Notes under the pieces: generated by a model
Told to the model about the DNA's origin: nothing
The model's input: only the letters and a program-made list of their open reading frames with translations
Databases searched by the model: none
Assembly (NCBI GenBank): GCA_017347465.1
Contig: AP021858.1
Span: 1,568,472 to 1,632,471, forward strand
DNA: 64,000 nt
Reading direction: 5' to 3'
DNA from: Candidatus Nitrosymbiomonas proteolyticus
GTDB taxonomy: Bacteria; Armatimonadota; Fimbriimonadia; Fimbriimonadales; Fimbriimonadaceae
Part shown: positions 42,795 to 52,617 of the stretch, one piece after another
Layout: each line of letters starts with the position of its first letter
How positions within the stretch are numbered: position 1 is the stretch's first letter
Translations under genes and position numbers: made by a program

Positions 42795-43823
42795 CTACGC
42801 CGGCACGGCTGTTTCCAAGCCGGCCTCGACTAAGTACTGGGCCAGGTCGGCGATGCGGCAGGAGTAGCCCCACTCGTTGTCATACCAAGCGACGACTTTG
42901 GCGAGGTCACCGATCACGACGGTATCGACCGCCGAGAAGATCGAGGAATGCGAATCGCCGATCAGGTCGCTCGAAACCAATTCCTCATCGGAATAGCGAA
43001 GGATGCCCTTCATCGGGCCCTCGGCATACTCGCGCATGGCGGCGTTGATCTCGTCGACGGGGGCTTCCCGATTCAAGAGGGCGGTGAAGTCCACCACGCT
43101 CACCGTTCGAGTCGGTACGCGAAATGCCATGCCCGTAAACTTGCCCTTGAGCTCGGGAATCACGAGGCCCACAGCCTTCGCCGCGCCCGTGCTCGAAGGA
43201 ACGATGTTCTCGGCTGCCGCTCGCGCGTCGCGGAGGTTCTTGGCCGCTGTATCGACCGTTCGTTGGCTGTTCGTATAGGCATGGACGGTCGTCAGCAGAC
43301 CCCGCGTAATGCCGAATCTTTCATGAAGCACCTTGGCCACAGGCGCAAGGCCGTTGGTCGTGCAGCTCGCATTCGAGATGACATGGTGCTCCTTGGGGTT
43401 GTACATCTGCTCGTTGACCCCAAGAACGACGGTCAGGTCCTCGTTCTTCGCCGGCGCGGAGATGATCACCTTCTTGACGCCTCGCTCGCGGTGGGCGACG
43501 GCTTTCGTGGCGTCCGTAAAGAGGCCCGTGCATTCGAGCACGATCTCAGCTCCCACTTGATCCCAAGGAATCTGAGCGGGGTCCTTTTGGGCGAACACCT
43601 GGAGACGGTCGCCGTCCACGGTGATCGAGCCTTCGTCGAACTCCACGGAGCCCTCATAGGGGCCATAGGTCGTGTCGTACTTGAACAGGTGAGCGTTCGT
43701 TCGGGTGTCCGTGAGGTCATTGATGGCAACGATATCGAACTTCCCTCGGTACCGTTCGATGAGCGCGCGAAGCGTGAGTCTTCCGATCCGACCAAAACCG
43801 TTGATGCCTATGCGCGTTGCCAT
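42795..43823 (-). CDS. gap: Glyceraldehyde-3-phosphate dehydrogenase
   Basis: 342 residues. The NAD-binding start [13 protein letters not shown], the catalytic [12 protein letters not shown] with the active-site Cys, HAYTNSQ and WYDNEWGYS are all present. It performs the oxidative phosphorylation step of glycolysis or its reverse in gluconeogenesis. A GGGGA motif lies upstream of ATG 43823, and a TACAAT-like -10 is further upstream. No pgk or tpi is adjacent. It is divergent from the DUF1579 gene. Confidence 0.97.
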   Translation of the reverse strand: MATRIGINGFGRIGRLTLRALIERYRGKFDIVAINDLTDTRTNAHLFKYDTTYGPYEGSVEFDEGSITVDGDRLQVFAQKDPAQIPWDQVGAEIVLECTGLFTDATKAVAHRERGVKKVIISAPAKNEDLTVVLGVNEQMYNPKEHHVISNASCTTNGLAPVAKVLHERFGITRGLLTTVHAYTNSQRTVDTAAKNLRDARAAAENIVPSSTGAAKAVGLVIPELKGKFTGMAFRVPTRTVSVVDFTALLNREAPVDEINAAMREYAEGPMKGILRYSDEELVSSDLIGDSHSSIFSAVDTVVIGDLAKVVAWYDNEWGYSCRIADLAQYLVEAGLETAVPA

Positions 43824-43980
43824 GATGTTGTGCGTCCCCTGGAGATAATTGGATTGTACCTTTCGAGCCGTTAGGTCGGGAGAAGCGTTCGAAGCCTAGG
43901 AAATACTGGAAGGAATCGTCCAGATTGAACTTGAATTCAGAGAGAGGCAAGCGCTCCAGCGTATTGCCCAAGGAGTTCGT

Positions 43981-44523
43981 ATGAGAAACTCGATTTTGAG
44001 TGTGTTGCTCGTGTTTTCCGCCACGCTTTCCGTGGCGCAGGAAGACCCCTCCATGATGATGCCCCCGCCCCCTGAATTGAACCAGCTATGGTTCCTTTTG
44101 GGCGATTTCGAGGGACCGATCAAGATGTCCATGAACCCTGGGGCCCCTCCGCTGGAGACTCAGGCCAGGGTGAAGGCCGTGAAGACTCTGGGCGGAATGT
44201 GGCTGGAGATGTTCCATAGCTTCGACATGGAGGGCACCGAGATGACGGGGAGGATGCTGCTCACCTACGAGCCGTCCAAGAAGAAGTACGTCAGCTATTG
44301 GTTCGACTCAGCCGCTCCCGGAGCGATGACCATGACTGGGTCGGTCAAGGGTCAAACCCTGATCATGATCAGCGACCCTGTCGAAATGCCGGGAATGCCC
44401 GGCAAGGTCACCCTCCGCGCGACCTGGTCGATGAAATCCGCGACCGATGTGAAGTTCGTCCTGGAGATGAAGACCGCCGGGAAGTGGGGGGTGTTCATCG
44501 AGAGCGTTTATTCACGCAAGTAG
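43981..44523 (+). CDS. Secreted DUF1579-like protein
   Basis: 180 residues. A signal peptide (MRNSILSVLLVFSATLSVAQ) precedes a beta-rich domain with LWFLLGDFEG, GGMWLEMFHSFDM and MTGRMLLTYEPSKKKYVSYWFD, which is the layout of DUF1579 proteins. The function is unknown. The start has an AAGGAG site upstream. It converges on the pseudopilin gene through a hairpin at 44551-44578. Confidence 0.82.
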   Translation: MRNSILSVLLVFSATLSVAQEDPSMMMPPPPELNQLWFLLGDFEGPIKMSMNPGAPPLETQARVKAVKTLGGMWLEMFHSFDMEGTEMTGRMLLTYEPSKKKYVSYWFDSAAPGAMTMTGSVKGQTLIMISDPVEMPGMPGKVTLRATWSMKSATDVKFVLEMKTAGKWGVFIESVYSRK

Positions 44524-44550
44524 CCCGGACTCCGTTCCGCGTGGGTTCAA

Positions 44551-44578
44551 GCCGAGGGAGAGTCGCCTCTTCCTCGGC
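44551..44578. terminator. Hairpin between convergent genes
   Basis: GCCGAGGGAGAG (44551-44562), short loop, CTCTTCCTCGGC (44567-44578), 12 bp with one G-U pair. There is no strong U-tract, so it is only a probable bidirectional terminator. Confidence 0.55.
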
Positions 44579-44585
44579 ATCTGAG

Positions 44586-45422
44586 TCAATAGCTGGGATA
44601 GATGTCCTTCCGGACCGAGAACCAGGGCCTCTTCAACTGGCCGTAGGTGATCCGCTTGGTGTGCCCGTCGGCCCATATCGCCACCGCGCCTTCTCGGTGA
44701 AGGAAGTTCAGATGATCCCGGTAGAGGTTCGTGTCTGTGGGCGGGCTCGAAAACCAGTTCGGCCTCTGGAGAAAGTTGCAGAGTGGGGCGCGGAAGTGGT
44801 GTTCCCAAGCCACCAGCGTGGTCGATGGTTCTTCGAGGTCGGAGTCGTAGGTGGCGAGCCCCACCATGATTCCGGTATCGTCGATGAAGGCGTTTCTCGA
44901 CCCCGGTCCGTACTCGAGTCCGCGGGCATTCGGGTTCACGTCGTAATACTCTGAGTCGAAGTTGCCGTTGAACCAGTTGTAGGCGATGGCCAGTTGCCAT
45001 TCAGGGGGTTTCGACGGGCAGGCCTTGACGCCCTCATTGCGAAGGTATGGGTCGATGCATCCGGGGTTGACGGGGTTTACCGCGGGTTGGCTCACGTCGC
45101 CCCAGAAGCCCCCCAAGTTCGGCGCGTTGTTGTTGTCGAAGCCGATCCAAGTTCGTTGGGGCGCAAAACCGTTGCCTTCGTCATTGTGCGAACTACTCGG
45201 CGCCCAGGTGTCGTCGGCATCCATGCGGTACATGAGCAGGGCCATCCCGACCTGCCTCATTTGAGCGATGCAGACCGTCTGCTTGGCCGAATGCCTGGCT
45301 TGAGCGAACACGGGGAACAGGATCGCCGCGAGGATTGCGATGATCGCCATCACCACGAGAAGCTCGATCAGCGTGAATCCTCGGGCACGGACGAAGGGTT
45401 GCGGCGTCATGGTACTTCTCAT
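44586..45422 (-). CDS. Pseudopilin/prepilin-like protein (DUF1559-type)
   Basis: About 278 residues. The class III signal is [26 protein letters not shown], with Glu5 of the mature pilin and peptidase cleavage after Gly. [16 protein letters not shown] segment and the H-X-G-containing C-terminus ([17 protein letters not shown]) fit DUF1559-type pseudopilins. These are exported through the pilus-like machinery and are abundant in this kind of genome. The start is ATG 45422 or 45410. It is one of two in the window. Confidence 0.85.
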   Translation of the reverse strand: MRSTMTPQPFVRARGFTLIELLVVMAIIAILAAILFPVFAQARHSAKQTVCIAQMRQVGMALLMYRMDADDTWAPSSSHNDEGNGFAPQRTWIGFDNNNAPNLGGFWGDVSQPAVNPVNPGCIDPYLRNEGVKACPSKPPEWQLAIAYNWFNGNFDSEYYDVNPNARGLEYGPGSRNAFIDDTGIMVGLATYDSDLEEPSTTLVAWEHHFRAPLCNFLQRPNWFSSPPTDTNLYRDHLNFLHREGAVAIWADGHTKRITYGQLKRPWFSVRKDIYPSY

Positions 45423-45506
45423 GATATACGACGATTTGAGAGGTACGACGCTTTGGCCGTCTGAAACCAGCCCCACTTTCGGACGGTCTGTCCGCTTCAG
45501 GACGAC

Positions 45507-47243
45507 TCAAGCGTTCAGTTCTTGCGCCTTGTCGACGTCCAATCGGATCGGGAGAGCTACCCAGAACGTCGAGCCCTTGCCGACTTCCGATTCGACCCAG
45601 ATTCGGCCGAGGTGGACTCGTTCGACCAAGTGCTTCACCAAATACAACCCGAGACCGGTTCCGTAGATCTTCCGGTTGTCTTCGTTGTGAACCCGGTGGA
45701 ACTTATCGAAGACCTTGCTGAGGTGGTCCTTCGGAATGCCTATGCCTTCATCCTCGACTCCCACGAAGATCTCCTCGCCTTCGGTGCGGACGCGAACGGT
45801 AATGGTTCCCCCGCTGGGCGAGTACTTGATCGCGTTGTTGAGCAGGTTCGTCAGAATCTGATCCAGCTTGTCTTCGTCCCCGATGATGTTCGGAACTTCA
45901 GACTGAAAGTCCAGCGCAAGCGCGTGTCTTTGCGTGGACTGCTTTTGGATCATGACGACCTTCTCGATCAGGTCCTTGAATTCGACCTCTTGGTAGGAGG
46001 GCTTGAGGCTTTGATTCGATTCGATTCGCGCGGTGTTGAGCAAGTCGTTGATGAGCCTTGTCAGCCGATCGCACTCTTGATCGATGATCATGTAGAACTC
46101 ACGGCGGTCGTCCGCGCTGAAGCCCTCATCGACGAGCAGCGTGCTTACGAAGCCCTTGATCGCCGTCAGGGGAGTTCGGAGTTCGTGCGAGGCCATCGCA
46201 ACGAAAGAGCTCTTCATCCGGTCGATGTTCTTGATCTCAGTCACGTCGCCAAGGATGAACACGGTGCCTAGGCTCTTGCCTTCCTCATTTCTCACCTCGG
46301 CGGCTTGGACTTGATACTCGCGCTCCACTCCGGCGATGCTGACGATGATCTCAGCTCGCGGCAGGTCGGCGCCGTGGGAAAGCGTGTCATAAATCTCCTT
46401 GAAGGCGTCGTGCTGAATCACTTGGTCGTACTGCTTGCCGATACAGTCCGGCCCCACGCTGAAGATCGCGCGAGCCGCAGCGTTCATCTGGCTGATCTTG
46501 TGTTCGGCTGAAACCAGCACCAAACCCGCGGTGAGGGACTCGAAAGTTTGGAGAAGTTCTTCTCGCTCTTCGACGACCTCGCGATAGAGTTGGAGGTTCG
46601 CGATGATCGAGCCCACGTTCCTCGCCATTCGCTCGAGCAGCCGCACGTCCTCTTCGTTGAAGTCGCCTCCATGCCGCTTGTTGAGGGCGTGGAGCACGCC
46701 GATGGTGGTGCGGTCGATCACGCGGTTCTGATCGTCGCGCCGCTCGATCACGAGAGGCACGGTAATCCCGTTCGTCACATGAAGCAAGGCAAAGGGGTCC
46801 CGATCCGTTCTCGAATCCGTGGTCGCGTCCAGAATGATGGCGGGTTCGCTGGTCCGGAAGACCTGGCCCGAGACGCCGTGCGTCGCTCGAACCTTGAACA
46901 GGTTGAGGTGCTCGTCGTCCACTCCGTAGGCAGGGGGGATCGCTCGAAGCTCGCCGGTTTCCCGGTCGTAGAACATGATCACGATCTTGTCGGCCTGCAA
47001 GATCATCGCGATCCTTTGGACGAGTCGTCTTAGGGTCGAATCGGCCTCGTTGATCGGGGTGAACTCTGCCTGGCTCTCGACAGATTGGCCCGCGCCCAAA
47101 GCGGCCTCGTCGGAGACTTGCTTTCGCTGCTCGAGTTCCAACTCGTGGATGCGTCGTAGGGCGTTGGCAAGCTGCTTCTGCAACTCGTCAACGTCGGTTG
47201 GGAGCTGCATTTCGCTCCAAGATGGGGTCGCTTCAATAGACAT
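45507..47243 (-). CDS. GAF-PAS sensor histidine kinase
   Basis: 578 residues. After an N-terminal coiled segment (residues 15-45), a GAF domain (about 70-225), a PAS domain (230-345), and HisKA: MASHELRTPLTAIKGFV with the phospho-acceptor His. HATPase motifs are LTNLLNNAIKYSPSGG (N box), DEGIGIP (G1), and GTGLGLYLVKHLV (G2). No membrane segment is visible, so it is a cytosolic sensor. No response regulator is next to it; it is divergent from the Lon-N gene. Confidence 0.93.
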   Translation of the reverse strand: MSIEATPSWSEMQLPTDVDELQKQLANALRRIHELELEQRKQVSDEAALGAGQSVESQAEFTPINEADSTLRRLVQRIAMILQADKIVIMFYDRETGELRAIPPAYGVDDEHLNLFKVRATHGVSGQVFRTSEPAIILDATTDSRTDRDPFALLHVTNGITVPLVIERRDDQNRVIDRTTIGVLHALNKRHGGDFNEEDVRLLERMARNVGSIIANLQLYREVVEEREELLQTFESLTAGLVLVSAEHKISQMNAAARAIFSVGPDCIGKQYDQVIQHDAFKEIYDTLSHGADLPRAEIIVSIAGVEREYQVQAAEVRNEEGKSLGTVFILGDVTEIKNIDRMKSSFVAMASHELRTPLTAIKGFVSTLLVDEGFSADDRREFYMIIDQECDRLTRLINDLLNTARIESNQSLKPSYQEVEFKDLIEKVVMIQKQSTQRHALALDFQSEVPNIIGDEDKLDQILTNLLNNAIKYSPSGGTITVRVRTEGEEIFVGVEDEGIGIPKDHLSKVFDKFHRVHNEDNRKIYGTGLGLYLVKHLVERVHLGRIWVESEVGKGSTFWVALPIRLDVDKAQELNA

Positions 47244-47345
47244 CGCAGATAAGAACTCGCAACAGATTACCTTGTAGGTGCGACGTTCGGCCCGCCGCTC
47301 CGAGAATTGGGCTCATTCCCCAGAACCCAGCTATAATGGGTGTGG

Positions 47346-48041
47346 ATGGCCGACCAACTCGAGGAACTGCCTCTCCTACCCTTATCGACGGTGCTGTTCC
47401 CTTACGGACAGGTTCGCCTTCACATCTTTGAAGAGCGGCACCAATCGATGGTTCGCGACTGCTTCGATTACGATCGCCCCTTCGGAATCGTGATGATTCG
47501 AAACGGGGACGAGTCGGACGAAAACCCGGAGCCTTACCTGGTCGGCACGGCCGTCCGCATCGACAACGTACACACATTCGCAGACGGTCGATTGGACCTG
47601 AGGGTTCAGGGCGAGCGAAGATTTCGCATCCGGAAGCTCGAACGGACGACGCCCTACTGGGTCGGGAAGGTCGAGCCGGTTGTGGAGGAGGACCCGGAGA
47701 ACGTCCCGAGGGTCTTTGCTCTTGCCAGCCGGGCGCGCGAGGATTTCGTCGATTTCATGAAGGGGGTGATCGGGGGAGTCGACTTGAACATTCAGGTGAG
47801 CTTCCCGAGCGATGCGACCGCCCTTTCGTTCATGATCGCGAGCTACTTGCCGATGGAGGAGATGACCAAGCAGAGGATGCTCGAAACGACCGACACAGGC
47901 GAGCGACTCGCTGAGTTGTTGCCGATCTTGCAGGACCGGGTGCGGAGTCTCGACACCGCCTACCTGGAGATCATCGAGTCCAAGCCAATGGTGTGGCGGC
48001 ACCATCCTTCCGAACTCAAGGACTGGATTCTTCCGAATTAG
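47346..48041 (+). CDS. Lon N-terminal (LON substrate-binding) domain protein
   Basis: 231 residues. LPLLPLSTVLFPYGQVRLHIFEERH and GTAVRIDNVHTFADGRLDLRVQGERRF define the Lon N-terminal substrate domain without ATPase or protease parts. Such proteins occur as stand-alone LON domains whose partner is unclear. A near-perfect TATAAT box (47332-47337) lies eight bases before ATG 47346, so the message would be virtually leaderless; GTG 47340 is an alternative. Convergent with the J/WD40 gene. Confidence 0.85.
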   Translation: MADQLEELPLLPLSTVLFPYGQVRLHIFEERHQSMVRDCFDYDRPFGIVMIRNGDESDENPEPYLVGTAVRIDNVHTFADGRLDLRVQGERRFRIRKLERTTPYWVGKVEPVVEEDPENVPRVFALASRAREDFVDFMKGVIGGVDLNIQVSFPSDATALSFMIASYLPMEEMTKQRMLETTDTGERLAELLPILQDRVRSLDTAYLEIIESKPMVWRHHPSELKDWILPN

Positions 48042-48050
48042 GTCCTGAGG

Positions 48051-49205
48051 CTACGAGCGCTTCGCCGTGAGCGACCAGAGTTGAACGGTGCGGTCTTGCC
48101 CCGCAGTCACGAACTTCTTCCCGTCGCTGCTGAATGCGACTGCTGAGATCGGCTTGTGGCTCGCCCTAAGGTGAACCTCGCCCAGGCCGTCGGCCGCCGT
48201 CCAAAGCCCGGCCATCCCGTCCCTTCCGCCCGAGGCGAACAGCCATCCGTTGCCATGAAAAGCGAGCGTCTCGATCGGTTTCTGGTGTCCGAACAGCGTC
48301 CTTTTGAGCGAGCCGTCGGCGAGACTGAAGACGCGAACCGCGAGGTCGGCTGACGCTACGGCGATGTACTGCCCGTCGCCGGAAAAGGCGAGCGCGGTCA
48401 CGGTACCGCGAATCGAGCTCAAGGTGTGGAGCGGCCGTCCGGTCTTTGCTTCGCGGAGCCGAACCGTCGCGTCGCTCGATCCCGAGGCCAGGTACTTCCC
48501 GTCGGGGGACCAAGCCAGCGCAGTGACCGAGCCATGATGATCGTGGACCGTATAGCGCGATTGGCCGGTCTTCGCGTCAAGGACCGTAAGCTCGTGGTCC
48601 ACCTTGCCCAAGGCGACGCTTCGGCCTTCGGGGCTGAAGTCGAGGCATACGGTCCATTGGGCGGGCGTGGTCTTGATGTGGCTGGCTGAGTATTCGCGGA
48701 CTTCGAACAGGCTCACGTGATTGTCCGAAGATCCCCCGCAGAGGATGCGCCCGTCGCCGAGGACCCTCATGCTCGAAACAACGCCCGATTCAATTCGCAG
48801 AGACTCCAGGCTCTCGCCGGAATCGGCGTCCCACCAATGCACCTCGTTATCGAACGAAACGGAGACCACTTGGCGCGAGTCGGGCGTAAAGCCAATCGCG
48901 TACACAGGGGTTCGATGGCCAGTCAGACGATGGCCGATCCTGACTTGGATTGGGGCTCGGTTGCGGTAGCGTTTCGCTTCCGCGATCCGCCCGAAGCCCG
49001 CGCGCAGCATCGCGTCGTATTCGGTGCGGCGGTCGGGGTCGATCAGGGTTCGGAAAGCTTCATTGATCTGAGCCATCGACTCGTGGCTCGACCCTTCGGG
49101 GTTCACGTCGGGGTGGTGCCTTCTCGCGAGTTCGCGGTAAGCCTTCCTAAGCGCGTATGCGTCGGCATGGGGGTCCACGCCGAGGGTCTCGTAGTAGGTA
49201 GCCAA
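48051..49205 (-). CDS. J-domain/WD40-repeat fusion protein
   Basis: 384 residues. Residues 1-65 are a J domain (YYETLGVDPHADAYALRKAYRELARRHHPDVN, with HPD at 31-33). Residues about 95-384 form about seven WD40 repeats, for example PVYAIGFTPDSRQVVSVSFDNEVHWWDAD and SVTALAWSPDGKYLASGSSDATVRL. A J domain recruits Hsp70, and the propeller would bind clients or partners. No DnaJ Gly/Phe or zinc region is present. Start appears to be TTG 49205. Function is inferred only. Confidence 0.9.
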   Translation of the reverse strand: MATYYETLGVDPHADAYALRKAYRELARRHHPDVNPEGSSHESMAQINEAFRTLIDPDRRTEYDAMLRAGFGRIAEAKRYRNRAPIQVRIGHRLTGHRTPVYAIGFTPDSRQVVSVSFDNEVHWWDADSGESLESLRIESGVVSSMRVLGDGRILCGGSSDNHVSLFEVREYSASHIKTTPAQWTVCLDFSPEGRSVALGKVDHELTVLDAKTGQSRYTVHDHHGSVTALAWSPDGKYLASGSSDATVRLREAKTGRPLHTLSSIRGTVTALAFSGDGQYIAVASADLAVRVFSLADGSLKRTLFGHQKPIETLAFHGNGWLFASGGRDGMAGLWTAADGLGEVHLRASHKPISAVAFSSDGKKFVTAGQDRTVQLWSLTAKRS

Positions 49206-49288
49206 ATCGGGGTGCCTTCGTAGGATTCAACGCATATTTTGGCACCTTTGTCCCCAACGAAAGGACGATTCGCCTAGGGATCGATCTC

Positions 49289-50038
49289 CTAGTGTTGATC
49301 CCGGTAAAACGCCTTGTCTTTCAGGGTCTTGGGTGTGACGATGCGCGATCCGCCGTCGACGAACGCCACGATCGCCATGCCCCTCGGCGTGACCGTCCGG
49401 GCCTCTTCGTCGATCAGGGGAGGGTCGCCGTGCCGAAAATGGACGTTCGGGTTGCCTTTCCAGAACTTAGGCGGGTCGATGAACCCGAAGTCATAGTATT
49501 GCCCATCGCCCTTGAGCCACCGCGCGAAGTAGTACACGCTCGTGGCGAAGGCGATCGTCTCGCTGGGATGGGTGATTTGCGCTCCTGTGGCCGGCCGCAG
49601 GCAGTTCGGAAACGCCGAGTAGTCGAGCGAGAGGTTGATGTCGCTTCCGAGGTAGCCCCAGTTGTAGCCGAAGCCCGACAGATTGCCCAAGTAAGGATGC
49701 GCCAGGTGAGTGGGGTCCTTCGGAGGGCTCTTGCCCCAATATGGTGTGAGGATTCCGGAGCGGAGGTCCAGCACGTTGTCGTCCCGAAGAACGCCGAACC
49801 AGGCCCGCAATCCCCCTGTTTCCCGATACATCGCGGGCGGGAAGGAATCGTCGGAATCGCTCTGGTACATCGCGAGGGCTTGGGGCATCTGCCGAATGGC
49901 CGACTTGGCGCTGTACCGCTTCGCCGCACCCATGGCAGCCTGAACGACCGGCATGAACAGCGCGTAGAGGATCGCGATGATGGCGATTACGTTCAGAAGC
50001 TCGACGAGCGTGAAGCCTCGTACTCTTGGTTGATGCAT
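49289..50038 (-). CDS. Pseudopilin/prepilin-like protein (DUF1559-type)
   Basis: 249 residues. The class III signal is RG-FTLVELLNVIAIIAILYALFMPV, with Glu5 preserved. The Asn-Val in the hydrophobic stretch is unusual compared with the other pseudopilin. ATG 50038 gives a very short leader (MHQPRVRG). The C-terminal part (FRHGDPPLIDEEA, VAFVDGGSRIV) resembles the DUF1559-type fold. It is separated by a short gap from the phosphohexomutase. Confidence 0.85.
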   Translation of the reverse strand: MHQPRVRGFTLVELLNVIAIIAILYALFMPVVQAAMGAAKRYSAKSAIRQMPQALAMYQSDSDDSFPPAMYRETGGLRAWFGVLRDDNVLDLRSGILTPYWGKSPPKDPTHLAHPYLGNLSGFGYNWGYLGSDINLSLDYSAFPNCLRPATGAQITHPSETIAFATSVYYFARWLKGDGQYYDFGFIDPPKFWKGNPNVHFRHGDPPLIDEEARTVTPRGMAIVAFVDGGSRIVTPKTLKDKAFYRDQH

Positions 50039-50084
50039 CGGACCCCCAATCTCCTATACGGAATTGTCGGGGCAATCGGAGGGA

Positions 50085-51431
50085 TCATGAAGTGCGAGTC
50101 AGGGCGAGAAGTTCGTCGGTCTTGGCTGCGAGCAGATCGCGATCGCCTCGGGTCTCTACGTTGAGCCGGATGACGGGTTCGGTGTTGGAGCCTCTCAGGT
50201 TGAACCTCCACTCGGGAAAGTCGATCGAAAGTCCGTCGATTTTGCTGACCTCGCCCCCGGAGTACTCCTTTTCAACCCGGGCGAGCACCTCCCCGACGTT
50301 TTCAACGGTGGAGTTGACCTCGCCGCTGCACGGGTAGCGCTCGATCATCTCGCCTACCAAACCAGCCAAGCTCGACCCGCTCGCCGACACGAGTTGCGCC
50401 ACCCAAAGCAGCGGGATCATGCCGCTATCGCAGTACCAGTGCTGCTTGAAGTAATGATGCGCGCTCATTTCACCGCCGTAGGTTGCGTCGACCTCGCGCA
50501 TCTTCTCCTTGATGAACGCGTGGCCGCTCTTGCAGACAACCGCGCGGCCGCCGTATCGCTTCACGATGTCGAGCGTGTTCCAATAGAGCCTCGGGTCGTA
50601 GACGATCGTGTGGTTGGGGCTCGCCGAAAGCAGCGCCTGCGCCAGGAGCCCCACGATGTAATAGCCCTCGATGAACCGGCCCCCGCCATCCAAAAAGAAG
50701 CAGCGGTCGTAGTCGCCGTCCCAAGCGACCCCAAAATCGAAATCACCGGCTCGTAGCCGCTCTTCCGTGGAAGCCCGAGATTCTTCGAGGATCGGGTTGG
50801 GAACGCCGTTGGGAAAGTGGCCGTCGGGTTCGAATTGCATCCGTTCGACCTGAAAGGGAAGGTGAGGCAGCAAAGCTTCGAGAGCGACCCCCGCTGCGCC
50901 GTTCCCTGGGTTGAGGAGCAATTTAAGCGGACTCAGTTCGAACCCTTCGAGGAGCCCCAAGAGATGAGCGACGAAGTCGGAATAGACGTCTTTGGGGGAA
51001 GTCGCGCCCGCCCCGGACCGGGTGAACGCGCCTTCGGCGGCGATCCTCTCGATCTCGTCGAGCCCGGAGTCCGTGCTGATCGGCCGGCTCTCCTTGCGGA
51101 CCATCTTCATGCCGTTGTATTCGGGCGGGTTGTGGCTGGCCGTGACCATCACGCCCCCATCAAAGCCATAATTCGCGGTCGCAAAGTACACCATCTCGGT
51201 CCCGACCATCCCGAGATCGGCAACATCGACCCCGGCATCGTTGAAACCTCTGGCGAGCGCGGTCGCCAGGCTCGGCCCAGACAGGCGGATGTCATACCCC
51301 ACGCAAACGCTGCGGGCGTGTGTGGTGTCGGCGTAGGCCCGCCCGATTCGATAGGCGAGGTCTTCGTCGAGTTCCGAGGGGACCTTCCCCCGCACGTCGT
51401 ACGCCTTGAAGCAGGAGAGCAGCTTGCCCAT
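50085..51431 (-). CDS. Phosphomannomutase/phosphoglucomutase
   Basis: 448 residues of the alpha-D-phosphohexomutase family. TASHNPPEYNG holds the phosphorylated Ser, DGDYDRCFF the metal-binding loop, GEMSAHHYF the sugar loop, and RGSNTEPVIRLNVE the phosphate loop. It interconverts hexose-1- and 6-phosphates for sugar-nucleotide synthesis. ManB/AlgC type fits best; glucose versus mannose preference cannot be read. Upstream on the plus strand begins the repeat block at 51498. Confidence 0.93.
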   Translation of the reverse strand: MGKLLSCFKAYDVRGKVPSELDEDLAYRIGRAYADTTHARSVCVGYDIRLSGPSLATALARGFNDAGVDVADLGMVGTEMVYFATANYGFDGGVMVTASHNPPEYNGMKMVRKESRPISTDSGLDEIERIAAEGAFTRSGAGATSPKDVYSDFVAHLLGLLEGFELSPLKLLLNPGNGAAGVALEALLPHLPFQVERMQFEPDGHFPNGVPNPILEESRASTEERLRAGDFDFGVAWDGDYDRCFFLDGGGRFIEGYYIVGLLAQALLSASPNHTIVYDPRLYWNTLDIVKRYGGRAVVCKSGHAFIKEKMREVDATYGGEMSAHHYFKQHWYCDSGMIPLLWVAQLVSASGSSLAGLVGEMIERYPCSGEVNSTVENVGEVLARVEKEYSGGEVSKIDGLSIDFPEWRFNLRGSNTEPVIRLNVETRGDRDLLAAKTDELLALTRTS

Positions 51432-51497
51432 GGGACGCAGGTTTACCCGAAACAGGCGTCCTCGAACTCGCCCGAAAGCGATGAGGAAGCCTGCGGC

Positions 51498-51800
51498 GGG
51501 TGGCCCTGACAGGCGGAGGGATTGTGCCGTTTGTCAGGGAAGGGCTGATGGCGAGAATTCGATTGAGTCGACCAAGTGGCTAGGGTGAGGGCACCCAGGC
51601 TTATTCTCGCCGGTACGTCCTTTCGTGTACTCCGAGCAAGTGGTTTCCAATTCTCCCGACGGGTGGCCCTGACAGGCGGCTGACCGTGCCGTTCGTCAGG
51701 GAAGGGCTGATGGCGAGAATTCGATTGAGTCGACCAAGTGGCTAGGGTGAGGGCACCCAGGCTTATTCTCGCCGGTACGTCCTTTCGTGTACTCCGAGCA
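51498..51800. repeat. Tandem duplication of a ~163-bp unit containing a hairpin
   Basis: Copy 1 (51498-51638) and copy 2 (51661-51800) share over 100 identical bases from GTCAGGGAAGGGCTGATGG to the end TACTCCGAGCA. They differ only in the hairpin loop (AGGGATTG versus CTGACCG type). Each begins GGGTGGCCCTGACAGGCGG, which forms a hairpin with the GTCAGG further on. No ORF uses the DNA. The region from 51432 to 52147 (about 700 bases) holds these repeats and no gene I can support. Confidence 0.85.
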
Positions 51801-51824
51801 GGGGGTCTCTCATTCCTCCCAGAC

Positions 51825-51856
51825 AAACGGCACGGTCAGCCGCCTGTCCGGGGCAC
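51825..51856. repeat. Inverted copy of the dispersed hairpin unit
   Basis: CAAACGGCACGGTCAGCCG with CCTGTCCGGGGC is the reverse complement of the hairpin in the tandem repeats (GCCCCGGACAGGCGGCTGACC reversed in part). It ends the repeat block 24 bases after copy 2. Confidence 0.7.
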
Positions 51857-52147
51857 CCGGCGTTCTGCAGGCAGCCAAAAACAAAGCGCGAGGCTACAGC
51901 AACCCCCAAAAACTCATCGCCATGAGCTACCTGCTGCACGGAAAACTACGACCCGCTACCCACACTAAATGACGAGGAACCAAGGAAAAGTCGGGAGAAT
52001 GACTACTGCAAGAAGGAGCGCGACAATCAAGTGGCGGACGTTAGACATATCAAGCAAATGGATTATTGCGTCCGATCGCACTCCCACACTAAAGCACCCT
52101 GCGGAGGTTGCGGAACTCAGACGGCTCGCCCACGTTGTGACCTTCCC

Positions 52148-52510
52148 CTAGTCCCAGAACAGCAAACTCACCGTCCCTAACAGGTAAGGCGAGAACAAAA
52201 CTGCAAATTCGAACCTGCTTGCGGTGGTTCTCGATCGCCGCAGGAGCGCGTAAATGCTGACGACAGGGCATAGAATGAGGAGACTCAGGCTCAAGAAAAG
52301 TCCTGGCCCACCGGGAAACACCGCGTTTGGCAATGCGTACGGGAGCGCCGCAATTCCGCACAGATACCCACTACCCTCTGCTACAAAAGATTTGTCCAGC
52401 GAACGGGCTAGAAGAAGTAGAGGTGCAAATGTTGGAGTCAGGAACCAGATCGCCACAGGAAGCGACAAGGCCCCAAACCCGGTTGCCCAAAAGAGCGCAG
52501 CACTTACCAT
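52148..52510 (-). CDS. Small hypothetical membrane protein
   Basis: 120 residues with three hydrophobic segments (about 10-33, 45-85 and 100-118), so it is a small membrane protein. No family is recognised. Codon phase is plausible and its start ATG 52510 is downstream of the HEAT-like protein on the same strand, 107 bases away. Low information; could be a spurious ORF, but the hydrophobicity pattern argues for a real gene. Confidence 0.5.
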   Translation of the reverse strand: MVSAALFWATGFGALSLPVAIWFLTPTFAPLLLLARSLDKSFVAEGSGYLCGIAALPYALPNAVFPGGPGLFLSLSLLILCPVVSIYALLRRSRTTASRFEFAVLFSPYLLGTVSLLFWD

Positions 52511-52617
52511 CTTACGTGATAATCGGGCATCGTTCGACCAAGACGCGACCTCTTAGGCATCCAAAGCATAGAACGATTGAAGAAGAAGCGACCATGTACT
52601 TAGGTGACGGGGTTGAC

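Noticed and set aside
51498-51800. Repeat pair read as a CRISPR array
   Set aside because: Only two copies, each about 140 bases with no regular short repeats and spacers; it is a tandem duplication.
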